Assembly (NCBI GenBank): GCA_902582235.1
Contig: CACHQX010000001.1
Span: 16,768 to 80,767 of the forward strand
Reading direction: 5' to 3'
DNA: 64,000 nt
Origin: an uncultured Pelagibacteraceae bacterium
GTDB taxonomy: Bacteria > Pseudomonadota > Alphaproteobacteria > Pelagibacterales > Pelagibacteraceae
Every line of letters starts with the position of its first letter. Positions within the stretch are counted from its first letter, which is position 1. The translations under genes were made by a program, and so were the position numbers. This document shows, one piece after another, positions 49,672-58,597 of this stretch. The notes under the pieces are model-generated. The model saw nothing but the letters and a program-made list of their open reading frames with translations. It was not told the DNA's origin and did not search any database.

Positions 49672-50613
49672 ATGAGAAAAATACTAAGTTTTATTCTTGG
49701 AAGTATATTAGCTCTTAACTTAACTATTTCAGTTGCTAATTCAGCTGCAAAAGAAGTTAGAGTTGCTTACTTTTTAGAATGGCCTAGTCCAAACCTGGAG
49801 GACATGCAGAAGAAAAATTTTGCTAAAGCTTTAGGTGTACCAGTTAAGTGGACTAACTTCACAAACGGTGGAGCAATGACTGACGCTATGTTAGCGGGCG
49901 ACATCGATATTTCTTACTCACAAGGTTTAGTACCTTTCATAAACGCAGTTAAATCAAAAGCACCTATTAAGCTTGTTGATATAGCTATGGAATATGGAAT
50001 GGGTGGAACAACTTGTGTAACTTCAAATGCTTCAGGTATTACGAAAGCTAATGCTACTGAACTTGAAGGTAAAAAAGTTGCTGTACCACTAGGAACAATG
50101 GCTGAATACGTTTTTGATGAAAGTATGAAAGTTGTTGGCGCAGACAGAAAAAAAATGGATATCATTCAAATGGACCCTGAAGAAGGTGCTGCTGCTTTAG
50201 TAAGCGGTGATGTTGTAATGGCATGTTTATTTGGTGGTAATTCAATTAAAGCTGCAACAGCTGTTGGAACAAGACTACTTACAGTTCAAGAAGCAAGAGA
50301 CGCTGGTATATTAGGAATAGACATTACTTCAGTAACTACTAAGTTTATGAAGGAAAATCCTGAAATGCTAAGAACTTTTATTGAAGTTACTCATGAAGCT
50401 AATGCTAGATACAAAGCTGGTAAAAGCGACATGAATTCTATGTCTAAAGCTTCTGAAATGAAAGTTGGTGATATGAAAGAAACTTTAAGTGGTTTCAAAT
50501 TTTTAACACCAGCAGAGACTAAGCAATCTATGACTAAAGGAAATCTTGATGCATTCTTAAAAGGAATGGGAACACCTAGAGGAAACGTAGACACTAGTTT
50601 CTTACCTTTATAA
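49672..50613 (+). CDS. tauA: TauA-like ABC transporter substrate-binding protein
   Basis: 313 aa with signal peptide; VRVAYFLEWPSPN, DIDISYSQGLVPFINAV; followed by ATPase and permease. Confidence 0.85.
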   Translation: MRKILSFILGSILALNLTISVANSAAKEVRVAYFLEWPSPNLEDMQKKNFAKALGVPVKWTNFTNGGAMTDAMLAGDIDISYSQGLVPFINAVKSKAPIKLVDIAMEYGMGGTTCVTSNASGITKANATELEGKKVAVPLGTMAEYVFDESMKVVGADRKKMDIIQMDPEEGAAALVSGDVVMACLFGGNSIKAATAVGTRLLTVQEARDAGILGIDITSVTTKFMKENPEMLRTFIEVTHEANARYKAGKSDMNSMSKASEMKVGDMKETLSGFKFLTPAETKQSMTKGNLDAFLKGMGTPRGNVDTSFLPL

Positions 50614-50631
50614 TCATAAGGTTAAATATTT

Positions 50632-50672
50632 AAATAGGCGCCAATTTTTTTTAATTGGTGCCTATTTTTTTT
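50632..50672 (+). terminator. Rho-independent terminator/attenuator between tauA and tauB
   Basis: AAATAGGCGCCAATT-loop-AATTGGTGCCTATTT followed by T run. Confidence 0.88.
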
Positions 50673-50699
50673 ATATAAATTTTAATGTAAGGTCTTGTT

Positions 50700-51497
50700 A
50701 TGAGTGATTTAGTTTCTCAAAATCTAAATATGATCTTTAAATCTCCAAAAGGAGAAACTGTTCATGCATTAAAAGATTTAAATTTCACAATCAAAAAAGG
50801 AGAACTATTAACAGTTCTTGGTCCATCAGGATGTGGAAAAACAACTTTACTAAATATTGCAGCTGGTTTTATTAGACCTACATCAGGAACGATTACTTTG
50901 GGTTCAAATGAAATAAATGGTCCTGGAGTTGATAGAGGAATGGTATTTCAACAAGGAGCTTTGTTTGAATGGTTAACAGTTTCTGAAAATGTAAACTTTG
51001 GATTAAGAATGAAAAAAAAAGATCCAGGTGAAACTCAAAAAAAAGTTGATGAGTGGTTAGAAATAGTTGGTTTAAAAGGTTTTGGAAATACTCCTACTTA
51101 TCAATTATCAGGTGGTATGCAGCAAAGAGTGGCGCTTGCAAGATGTTTAATTAATGATCCTGATTTAATTTTAATGGATGAACCTTTAGGTGCATTAGAT
51201 GCTTTAACTAGAGAAAAAATGCAATCACTTGTTTTAAAAATTTGGAAAGAAACTGGAAAAACAATTATTCTAATAACTCACTCAGTTGAGGAAGCTTTAT
51301 TATTAGGTGAAAGATTATATGTAATGGCGCCAAGGCCAGGTAGAATACATAAAGAATACAAACTTCCATTTGCAGAAATGGGACTTAAAGAAGATTTAAG
51401 AGAAATTAAAAAAAATAAAGAATTTTCATCAAAACGAGAGGAAATCCTATCCATGATATGGAACATGGAAGAAGAAATAATGGGGAAAGATAATTAA
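50700..51497 (+). CDS. tauB: ABC transporter ATP-binding protein (taurine type)
   Basis: 265 aa; GPSGCGKTTLLNIAAGF, LSGGMQQRVALARCL, LILMDEPLGALDALTRE. Confidence 0.93.
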   Translation: MSDLVSQNLNMIFKSPKGETVHALKDLNFTIKKGELLTVLGPSGCGKTTLLNIAAGFIRPTSGTITLGSNEINGPGVDRGMVFQQGALFEWLTVSENVNFGLRMKKKDPGETQKKVDEWLEIVGLKGFGNTPTYQLSGGMQQRVALARCLINDPDLILMDEPLGALDALTREKMQSLVLKIWKETGKTIILITHSVEEALLLGERLYVMAPRPGRIHKEYKLPFAEMGLKEDLREIKKNKEFSSKREEILSMIWNMEEEIMGKDN

Positions 51498-53423
51498 ATG
51501 TTTACCCAATTTATTACAATACTAATACTGGTATCTATTGTTGGATGTATTCTTTATGGAAGAAGATTAATTCGAACAGAAAAAGTTGACGCTGTATTTG
51601 GTAACCCTGAAAGAGCTAAAGGTGGAACGCATTGGATTATTGTTGGGAGCAGTGCGATACTATTAATTTGGTTATATTATTCTTGGGATATAGCAAAAGG
51701 TTTTTATCCTAAATCTGCTAATGAATTGTGCCAAGTTGCTAAAGTAAATGAATCTCTTTTAGGTTTAAAGTATCAATTTCCAATAGAAGAAAGAGAATTT
51801 AAAAGTACTTCAATAATAAAAATTGAAAATAAAAACCTTCAAATAATCACTAACGAAATACAAAGCTCCCCAGACTTAAGTAGTCCACAGAAAACAACTT
51901 TAGTAGGATTTATCAACGAGACGAGACAGTTAATTCCATTACTAACGAACGAAAATTTAATGGAAACAGATACAAAAATTCAGATTAAAGAGATGACTGA
52001 AGAAATAAGGCTTTTAACTTCGAACTTTAAAAAGAACGATTACCCATTTGAAACTGATGAACAAAAAAATGAAAGATTAAAAGCAGTATCTGAAGAAGGT
52101 GGTTGGGGTATTACAAAAGTTCAATCTGGTACTGGTTCAATAGAAAACACAATTGAAGTTCCTTTAGTCCCAGCTACTAATAAAGGTCTTAAATTTGATG
52201 CTGCTGCAAAAGAACTTGAGATTATAAATGATAAATTCTTTAAGTTAAGAAATCATAATCCACAATTTAAAAATTCTATTAAAGCTTTAAAGGATAAAAT
52301 TAAAGAATATAGAGGTGGCTTAGACGATACAGAAGAAGTAGCTTCTACCTTTGCCAAAAATATTGTTAAAATTGCAAGAAGAATAGAGTTTGCAAGTATT
52401 TATCCGCCTAATGCTCTCAATGAAATGCAAAAAGCAATTGTTGAATTCGATAATGTTCAAAAATCTGAACAAGGCGGATTACGATTTGTAGATATGTTTT
52501 TATTTCCTGCGGGAACAATTGTATCAAGTGGAACAAGTTGTTCTGAACAGGGTTCTGGAAGATGGTTACCTAAACCATCAGATACTCTTAATAAATTTAT
52601 CTTAATGTCAAAACCAAGCGTCGGTTACAAAAATATACCTTTACTTTGGATTGATATGATGGATGTAAGTAAAATAATTGGATTTATTTTACCAGATTGG
52701 ATTGCTGACGTTCTTCCAGGGGAATACCCTATTCATACCAAAGACGGTGTAGTTGAACAGAACTTTAAAGGTAGAGTTCTTAAAGTTGTAACAGGAGATT
52801 TTAAATTATTTAAAATTCCTGTTCCTTATGGACACATTTGGGATTCATTTTTAAGAGTATTTTTAGGACTTATCTTTGGAATTTTAATTGGAGTTCCACT
52901 TGGATTGTTTATGGGTTTAAATAGATTTGCTAAAGGTTTCTTTGATCCTTTAATTGAACTTTACAGACCTGTGCCACCATTAGCATGGGCTCCTCTAATC
53001 ATTTCAGTTCTAGGTATAGACAATACAGGAAAAGTGTTTTTATTGTTTATGGTCTCATTATCAATCATGATTATTTCTGCACGAGCTGGTGCATCAGGAA
53101 CACAACTATCAAAAATTCATGCAGCTCATTCACTTGGTGCATCCAAAAAACAAATTTTAAGATACGTAATCTTTCCTAATTCTTTACCAGAAATTCTCAC
53201 AGGAATTAGAGTGGCGGTTGGTATGTGTTGGGGAACTCTTGTTGCAGCAGAATTTTTAGCAGGTACTACAGGAATTGGATTTGTTGAAAATGTCGCAAAA
53301 AAATATTTCCAATATGAAGTTATTTGGATAACAATTTTCATTATGGGTATGCTGGGACTATTATTCGACGTTACATTAAGAAAAATAATAGATAAAACTA
53401 TTCCATGGCGTGGAAAAGGTTAA
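51498..53423 (+). CDS. tauC: ABC transporter permease (TauC/SsuC-like) with ~390-residue N-terminal extension
   Basis: 641 aa; C-terminal ~230 aa BPD permease (YRPVPPLAWAPLIISVLGI..., EAA loop HSLGASKKQILRYVIFPNSLPEILTGIR); N-terminal TMs plus helical soluble region. Confidence 0.88.
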   Translation: MFTQFITILILVSIVGCILYGRRLIRTEKVDAVFGNPERAKGGTHWIIVGSSAILLIWLYYSWDIAKGFYPKSANELCQVAKVNESLLGLKYQFPIEEREFKSTSIIKIENKNLQIITNEIQSSPDLSSPQKTTLVGFINETRQLIPLLTNENLMETDTKIQIKEMTEEIRLLTSNFKKNDYPFETDEQKNERLKAVSEEGGWGITKVQSGTGSIENTIEVPLVPATNKGLKFDAAAKELEIINDKFFKLRNHNPQFKNSIKALKDKIKEYRGGLDDTEEVASTFAKNIVKIARRIEFASIYPPNALNEMQKAIVEFDNVQKSEQGGLRFVDMFLFPAGTIVSSGTSCSEQGSGRWLPKPSDTLNKFILMSKPSVGYKNIPLLWIDMMDVSKIIGFILPDWIADVLPGEYPIHTKDGVVEQNFKGRVLKVVTGDFKLFKIPVPYGHIWDSFLRVFLGLIFGILIGVPLGLFMGLNRFAKGFFDPLIELYRPVPPLAWAPLIISVLGIDNTGKVFLLFMVSLSIMIISARAGASGTQLSKIHAAHSLGASKKQILRYVIFPNSLPEILTGIRVAVGMCWGTLVAAEFLAGTTGIGFVENVAKKYFQYEVIWITIFIMGMLGLLFDVTLRKIIDKTIPWRGKG

Positions 53424-54466
53424 TTCTATTTTTATTTATATTTTCAGTATCAGCTGAAGCAACAGAATTTAAAATAAATAAAATTGCAGATTTAGATGCT
53501 CCTTGGGGCTCAACTTTCATATCTGATAAAGAATTATTGATTACTGAGAAGTCAGGTAAAATTAAATTAATAGAATTGAGCGCTGGAAATGTTTCTGAAG
53601 TAATTCATAATCTTAAAATATTAGAGGACGGTCAAGGAGGTTTATTAGATATTTTATATAAAGATGATGTTGTTTTTGTTAGCTACTCAGAGGATCACGG
53701 AAAATTTAAATCTACTACTTCTATTGCAAGAGCAAATTTAGATAGAGGTGAATTAAAATTTGATAATATATTTGTTGCTCAACCTCCTATTAATTCAGGT
53801 TATCATTTTGGTTCTAGGCTAGCAATTAAAGATGAGTTTCTTTTTGCATCCGTTGGCGAAAGAGGTCAAGGGATGATAGCGCAAGATCCAACTCAACATC
53901 CCGGCAGTATAATAAGAATAAAATTGGATGGAAGTATTCCAAAAGATAATCCTAAATTTATAGACAAAAAAGATTGGTTACCCGAAATATTTCAAATTGG
54001 TGTAAGAAACCCACAAGGTTTAACGGTATCTCCTTTTGATCAAAAAATTTATGCAAGTAATCACGGAGCAAAGGGTGGTGACTGGTTTGGAGAAATTAAG
54101 AAGAGTGAAAATTATGGATGGAAAATATTAGGTTGGGGTGGAACAAATTATAGTGGAACTAAGATAGGACCAAAATGGATGCCTGGTTACACAAAAGCTA
54201 TTAAATATTGGGTTCCTTCAATTGCAACAAGTGCAATAACAATTTATAAAGGTAATGAATTTAAAGAATGGAATGGTCAAGCATTAGTAACATCTTTAAA
54301 AGATATGTCTTTAAGAAAGCTTGATTTTTCTGACACAAAAAATGTGCGAGAAGAAATTATATTTCAAAATCAAATTGGAAGAATTAGAGATATTCAGGTT
54401 CATCCCGTCAATGGAAAGATTTATTTTCTTGGTCAGGACGGTTTATGGTTAATGGAAAAAAACTAA
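53405..54466 (+). CDS. PQQ-dependent aldose sugar dehydrogenase-like beta-propeller
   Basis: 353 aa; signal peptide, LDAPWGSTFI, GQGGLLDI, FGSRLAI, VRNPQGL, NHGAKGGDW. Confidence 0.88.
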   Translation: MAWKRLILFLFIFSVSAEATEFKINKIADLDAPWGSTFISDKELLITEKSGKIKLIELSAGNVSEVIHNLKILEDGQGGLLDILYKDDVVFVSYSEDHGKFKSTTSIARANLDRGELKFDNIFVAQPPINSGYHFGSRLAIKDEFLFASVGERGQGMIAQDPTQHPGSIIRIKLDGSIPKDNPKFIDKKDWLPEIFQIGVRNPQGLTVSPFDQKIYASNHGAKGGDWFGEIKKSENYGWKILGWGGTNYSGTKIGPKWMPGYTKAIKYWVPSIATSAITIYKGNEFKEWNGQALVTSLKDMSLRKLDFSDTKNVREEIIFQNQIGRIRDIQVHPVNGKIYFLGQDGLWLMEKN

Positions 54467-55464
54467 AAAAAATTCTTATTCAAATTTTCAAAAAACGAGG
54501 ACTAAGTATATCTCATGCAACAATAAGTGCTGATGCTTTAATCAATGCTGAGTATGTGGGTGCATATGGTCATGGTATTTCAAGACTAAAAATGTATTGT
54601 GATAGAATAAAGAAAAAAGTAATTAATCCAAAGCCAAAGATAAAGATTAAGAAAATATCTAACTCCATATCTTTTATTGATGCAAACAATTCAATTGGAT
54701 TTGTAGCTGCAGATACTGCTATTAAAACTTTAATAAAAAATACAAAAAAAACAGGAATTGGATTAGTTGGAGTTAAAAACTCAGGTCATTATGGCTTGTC
54801 AGGTTATTACGTTGAACAAGCAGTAAAAAAAAACTTAATGGTTTGGTGTTTTACTAATGCTCCGCCTGCAGTTGCACCTTATGGGGCAAAAAAGACTTTG
54901 TTTGGGACTAATCCAATTTGTTTTGGAACTCCTTCAGGAGGAAATGTTCCATTTATTTTAGACTCATCTGTTTCAATGATTAACAGAGGTATTATAAGAG
55001 TTGCTGCAAGACTTGGTAAAAAAATTCCAGTTGGTGTTGCCTTAGATAAAAGTGGAAACCCCACCACAGATGCTAAAAAAGCTTTAAAGGGAGTTCAGCT
55101 TCCAATCGCAGGCTTTAGAGGATCAGGACTTGCATGGATGGTTGATATTTTAAGTGGAGTAATTACTGGAGCTGCTCACGGTGGAAAGGTTAGAGACCCA
55201 TTCGATGATTTTAGAGGACCACAAAACGTCGGACATTTATTTTTAGCTATTAAGCCTAGCATCTTTATTGGGAAAAATTATATCAAAAGAATAAAAGAAA
55301 ATATAAGAATTATAAAAAAACTTCCGCGAGCAAAAGGTTTTGCCTCAATTTCTTATCCAGGGGAAAATAAAGCAAGAAGATTTTCAAAAAACTCTAAAAA
55401 GAAAATTAATTTACCGAGAGAAATAAAGAAAGATTTAGAAAAATTAATTAGCGCTTCTTCTTAA
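54445..55464 (+). CDS. Ldh2 family (malate/L-lactate/sulfolactate) dehydrogenase, ComC-like candidate
   Basis: 339 aa; ADALINAEYVGAYGHGISRL, GVKNSGHYGLSGYYVEQA, GTNPICFGTPSG, FRGSGLAWMVDILSGVITGAAHG. Confidence 0.86.
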   Translation: MVNGKKLKKILIQIFKKRGLSISHATISADALINAEYVGAYGHGISRLKMYCDRIKKKVINPKPKIKIKKISNSISFIDANNSIGFVAADTAIKTLIKNTKKTGIGLVGVKNSGHYGLSGYYVEQAVKKNLMVWCFTNAPPAVAPYGAKKTLFGTNPICFGTPSGGNVPFILDSSVSMINRGIIRVAARLGKKIPVGVALDKSGNPTTDAKKALKGVQLPIAGFRGSGLAWMVDILSGVITGAAHGGKVRDPFDDFRGPQNVGHLFLAIKPSIFIGKNYIKRIKENIRIIKKLPRAKGFASISYPGENKARRFSKNSKKKINLPREIKKDLEKLISASS

Positions 55465-56298
55465 TAAAAATACAAAAGTAAATCCAGTTATATACATTAT
55501 AAGTGCATAAGCACCAGTTGGTATTGCAAATAATATATCAGAGCCAAAAATTTGTGTAGAAACAAACAGTGCTAAAGTTCCATTTTGTAAGCCACACTCT
55601 AAAGCAATACACTTAAGTTGTTTAACGCCTGATGCAAAAATTTTACCAAGATAAAACGCAATTATCATCATGGTAACATTTAAAAGTAAGGCAATAAGAC
55701 CTGCTTGTTTCAATAAATTTATTAGGTTTTCTCTTTCTTCATAAAACGCAGCAAAGAAAAAAATTGCAAACAATACAATGTTGAGTTTATTAAATATTTC
55801 TACTTTTGAAGCTACAAAATTTTCTGCAAATTTTCTTATAATCATTCCTAATATAACTGGCACAGTAACAACTAAAAACATCTTAATTGCGATACCAATC
55901 ATTGATATATTTTCTGCAATATTTGTAATTCCAAACAAATCAGCAGATGTAAAAATTATAAAAGGGACTGTAATAATACTTAATAAACTTATTATCGCTG
56001 TTAAAGAAATTGATAATGCTACATCCCCGTCAGCAAATTTAGTCATAATGTTTGAGGTAACTCCTCCTGGTGCTGCTGCAATAATCATTACACCAATTGC
56101 GATTTCAGGAGGTGTTTTTAAAATCATAATTAATAAGTAAGCAACGAGCGGAAGAATTATTAACTGTGAAACAAAACCAACAATAAAATCTTTAGGTGTT
56201 TTTAGTACTCTTGTAAAATCTTCAAGTTTTAAACCTAATCCTAAACCAAGCATTATTAATGCAAGGATTATCGGTGTTATTTTTGTTACGATTTCCAC
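55444..56298 (-). CDS. bile acid:sodium symporter (BASS) family transporter
   Basis: 284 aa; LIMLGLGLGLKLEDF, AAAPGGVTSNIMTKFADGDVALSISLT, ECGLQNGTLAL. Confidence 0.88.
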   Translation of the reverse strand: MEIVTKITPIILALIMLGLGLGLKLEDFTRVLKTPKDFIVGFVSQLIILPLVAYLLIMILKTPPEIAIGVMIIAAAPGGVTSNIMTKFADGDVALSISLTAIISLLSIITVPFIIFTSADLFGITNIAENISMIGIAIKMFLVVTVPVILGMIIRKFAENFVASKVEIFNKLNIVLFAIFFFAAFYEERENLINLLKQAGLIALLLNVTMMIIAFYLGKIFASGVKQLKCIALECGLQNGTLALFVSTQIFGSDILFAIPTGAYALIMYITGFTFVFLLRRSAN

Positions 56299-56366
56299 TC
56301 TTTATATTACCACAAATATGCTCAAATTCCTTTATACTCATTATAAAAACAAATATAAGATTTTAA

Positions 56367-57278
56367 ATGATTTCAGATAAGCAAATAGTGTGTCCGAACA
56401 ATCTTTTGGATGCAGCTAGCAAAAAGAAGGGAGTTAGTGCAGCAATTGTCAATGCTGGAAAGCCTTTGCCTATGCTTTCAGTCATGGACGCTGTTAAAGA
56501 AAATTTGATTAAACCAATTTTTATAGGGGATAAAGAACAAATTCAAAATTGTGCTGAAGAAATTAAATTTGATATTTCTCAATATGAAATTATTCATGAG
56601 CCAGTGGAAAATAATACTGCAATTGTAGCCGCTAAATTAGCAAAAACAGGAAAGATAAAAATTATTGTTAAAGGTCATATTCATACAGATATATTAATGA
56701 AGGAGGTTTTAAAAAGAGAATATCAGCTTTTAGGAAAAACTAGGCTTAGTCATATATGGCATATGACATTAGACAAAGAGGACAAACCTCTAATAATAAC
56801 TGATGGTGCTTTAAATGTTTTACCTAACGTTAAAACTAAGATGCATATTTTAAAGAATGTAATAAATTTTTCTAAGAGAATTGGAAATAATAGACCTAAA
56901 GTTGCAGTCTTATCTGCCACAGAAGAAGTTCTTGATAGTATACAAAGTTCAATGGAAGCAAAAGAAATTACTGAATTATCAAAAAAAGAAAATTTAGATG
57001 CAGATGTTTTTGGTCCACTAGCATTTGATAACAGTATCTCAAAAAAATCAGCTTCTATTAAAGGAATTAAAAATATTGTTGCAGGTGATGCTGATGTTTT
57101 ATTGGTTCCAAGTGTTGAGGCAGGAAATGCATTGGTTAAAATGATGATATATTTTATGGGAGCGTGCGCAGCAGGAGTTGTAGTTGGTGGGAAAGTTCCT
57201 GTAGTTATTACAAGTAGATCGGATGAGGCAGTTGCAAGATTAGCTTCTATAGCTGCAGCAGTAGTTGCATTAGATTAA
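56367..57278 (+). CDS. pta: phosphate acetyl/butyryltransferase
   Basis: 303 aa; VKGHIHTDILMKEVLKRE, LSHIWHM, VLLVPSVEAGNALVKMMIYFMGACAAGVVVGGKVPVVITSRSD. Confidence 0.9.
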   Translation: MISDKQIVCPNNLLDAASKKKGVSAAIVNAGKPLPMLSVMDAVKENLIKPIFIGDKEQIQNCAEEIKFDISQYEIIHEPVENNTAIVAAKLAKTGKIKIIVKGHIHTDILMKEVLKREYQLLGKTRLSHIWHMTLDKEDKPLIITDGALNVLPNVKTKMHILKNVINFSKRIGNNRPKVAVLSATEEVLDSIQSSMEAKEITELSKKENLDADVFGPLAFDNSISKKSASIKGIKNIVAGDADVLLVPSVEAGNALVKMMIYFMGACAAGVVVGGKVPVVITSRSDEAVARLASIAAAVVALD

Positions 57279-57301
57279 GAATGAAATATAAATTTATATA
57301 A

Positions 57302-58588
57302 ATGACAATTAAATATTTAAAAAAAGCAACTAAAACTGCTTCAACGGATGACACTAAAACAAAAGAGATTGTACAAAATCTTTTAAAAGAACTTGAAAAA
57401 TCAAAAGAAGAAGGTTGTAAAGAATTAACAAAAAAGTTTGACAAATACGATGGTGAAATAATTGTTTCTAAAGAAAAAATTGAAGATATTAAAAAGAAAT
57501 TAGATAAAAAGACTAAGGACGATATTAAGTTTTCTTATGATAGAGTTAAAAAATTTGCTGAAGCTCAATTAAAAAATTATGGGAAAGATTTTGAAGTAGA
57601 ACTTTCAAATGGATTATATGCTGGACAAAAACTAGTACCAGTAAATACAGCTGGATGTTATATACCCGGTGGTAGATATGCGCACATTGCTTCAGCTGTG
57701 ATGAGTGTAACTACTGCAAAAGTAGCTGGAGTAAAAAACATTATCGCATGCAGTCCACCAAAAGAAAATATAGGCGCCCACCCTTCTATAATTTATACGG
57801 CTGACTTATGTGGTGCAGATGTAATTTTAAATCTAGGTGGTGTGCCAGCTATAGCTGCAATGACTTATGGTTTATTTGGTAATGCGCCTGCAGATATTTT
57901 AGTTGGACCTGGAAATCAATTTGTTGCTGAAGCTAAAAGAATTTTATTCGGTAAAGTTGGTATAGATTTATTTGCTGGACCAACAGAGATTGGAATTATA
58001 GCTGATGAAACAGCAGATCCGGAGATTGTTGCGGTTGACTTAGTAGGACAAGCAGAACATGGTTACAACTCACCAGCATGGCTATACACAACAAGTCGAA
58101 AGTTGGCTGATGCTGTAATGAAAAGAGTTCCTGAATTAATTGAAGAATTACCAGAGGTGCCAAGATTAAGTGCTGAAGCAGCATGGAGAGATTATGGTGA
58201 AGTTATTTTATGTGATACTGATGAGGAAATGGTCAAGGTAAGTGATGATTATGCGCCTGAACATTTAGAACTACAGACAAAAGACTTAAAATGGTTCCAC
58301 GAAAGATTAAAAAATTACGGATCATTATTTATAGGTGAAGAAACTACTGTTGCATACGGTGACAAATGTTCTGGTACAAACCACATATTGCCTACTAAGG
58401 GAGCTGGAAAATATACTGGTGGTTTATTTGTAGGTAAATTTATTAAAACATTAAGTTTTCAAAGAATGACTAAAGAGTCTACAAAAGAAGTTGGTGCTGC
58501 TGCTGCTAGAATTTCAAGATATGAAGGTATGGAAGCGCATGCAAGAACTGGTGATGTAAGGCTTAGAAAATACGGTTATTCAAATTAA
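57302..58588 (+). CDS. histidinol dehydrogenase family, HpsN-like (sulfopropanediol dehydrogenase candidate)
   Basis: 428 aa; VGPGNQFVAEAKRILFGKVGIDLFAGPTE, VGQAEHGYNSP, YAPEHLEL, GTNHILPT, C-terminal RISRYEGMEAHARTGDVRLRKYG unlike canonical HisD. Confidence 0.82.
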   Translation: MTIKYLKKATKTASTDDTKTKEIVQNLLKELEKSKEEGCKELTKKFDKYDGEIIVSKEKIEDIKKKLDKKTKDDIKFSYDRVKKFAEAQLKNYGKDFEVELSNGLYAGQKLVPVNTAGCYIPGGRYAHIASAVMSVTTAKVAGVKNIIACSPPKENIGAHPSIIYTADLCGADVILNLGGVPAIAAMTYGLFGNAPADILVGPGNQFVAEAKRILFGKVGIDLFAGPTEIGIIADETADPEIVAVDLVGQAEHGYNSPAWLYTTSRKLADAVMKRVPELIEELPEVPRLSAEAAWRDYGEVILCDTDEEMVKVSDDYAPEHLELQTKDLKWFHERLKNYGSLFIGEETTVAYGDKCSGTNHILPTKGAGKYTGGLFVGKFIKTLSFQRMTKESTKEVGAAAARISRYEGMEAHARTGDVRLRKYGYSN

Positions 58589-58597
58589 AAGTTCATT

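Noticed and set aside
49655-49672. AAGGAGAGGAATAAATG as part of a glycine riboswitch
   Set aside because: Only a strong ribosome-binding site upstream of tauA; no aptamer architecture could be recognised.
55778-56140. 120-aa + strand ORF opposite the second BASS gene
   Set aside because: Antisense of hydrophobic coding sequence; no start context or recognizable domain.
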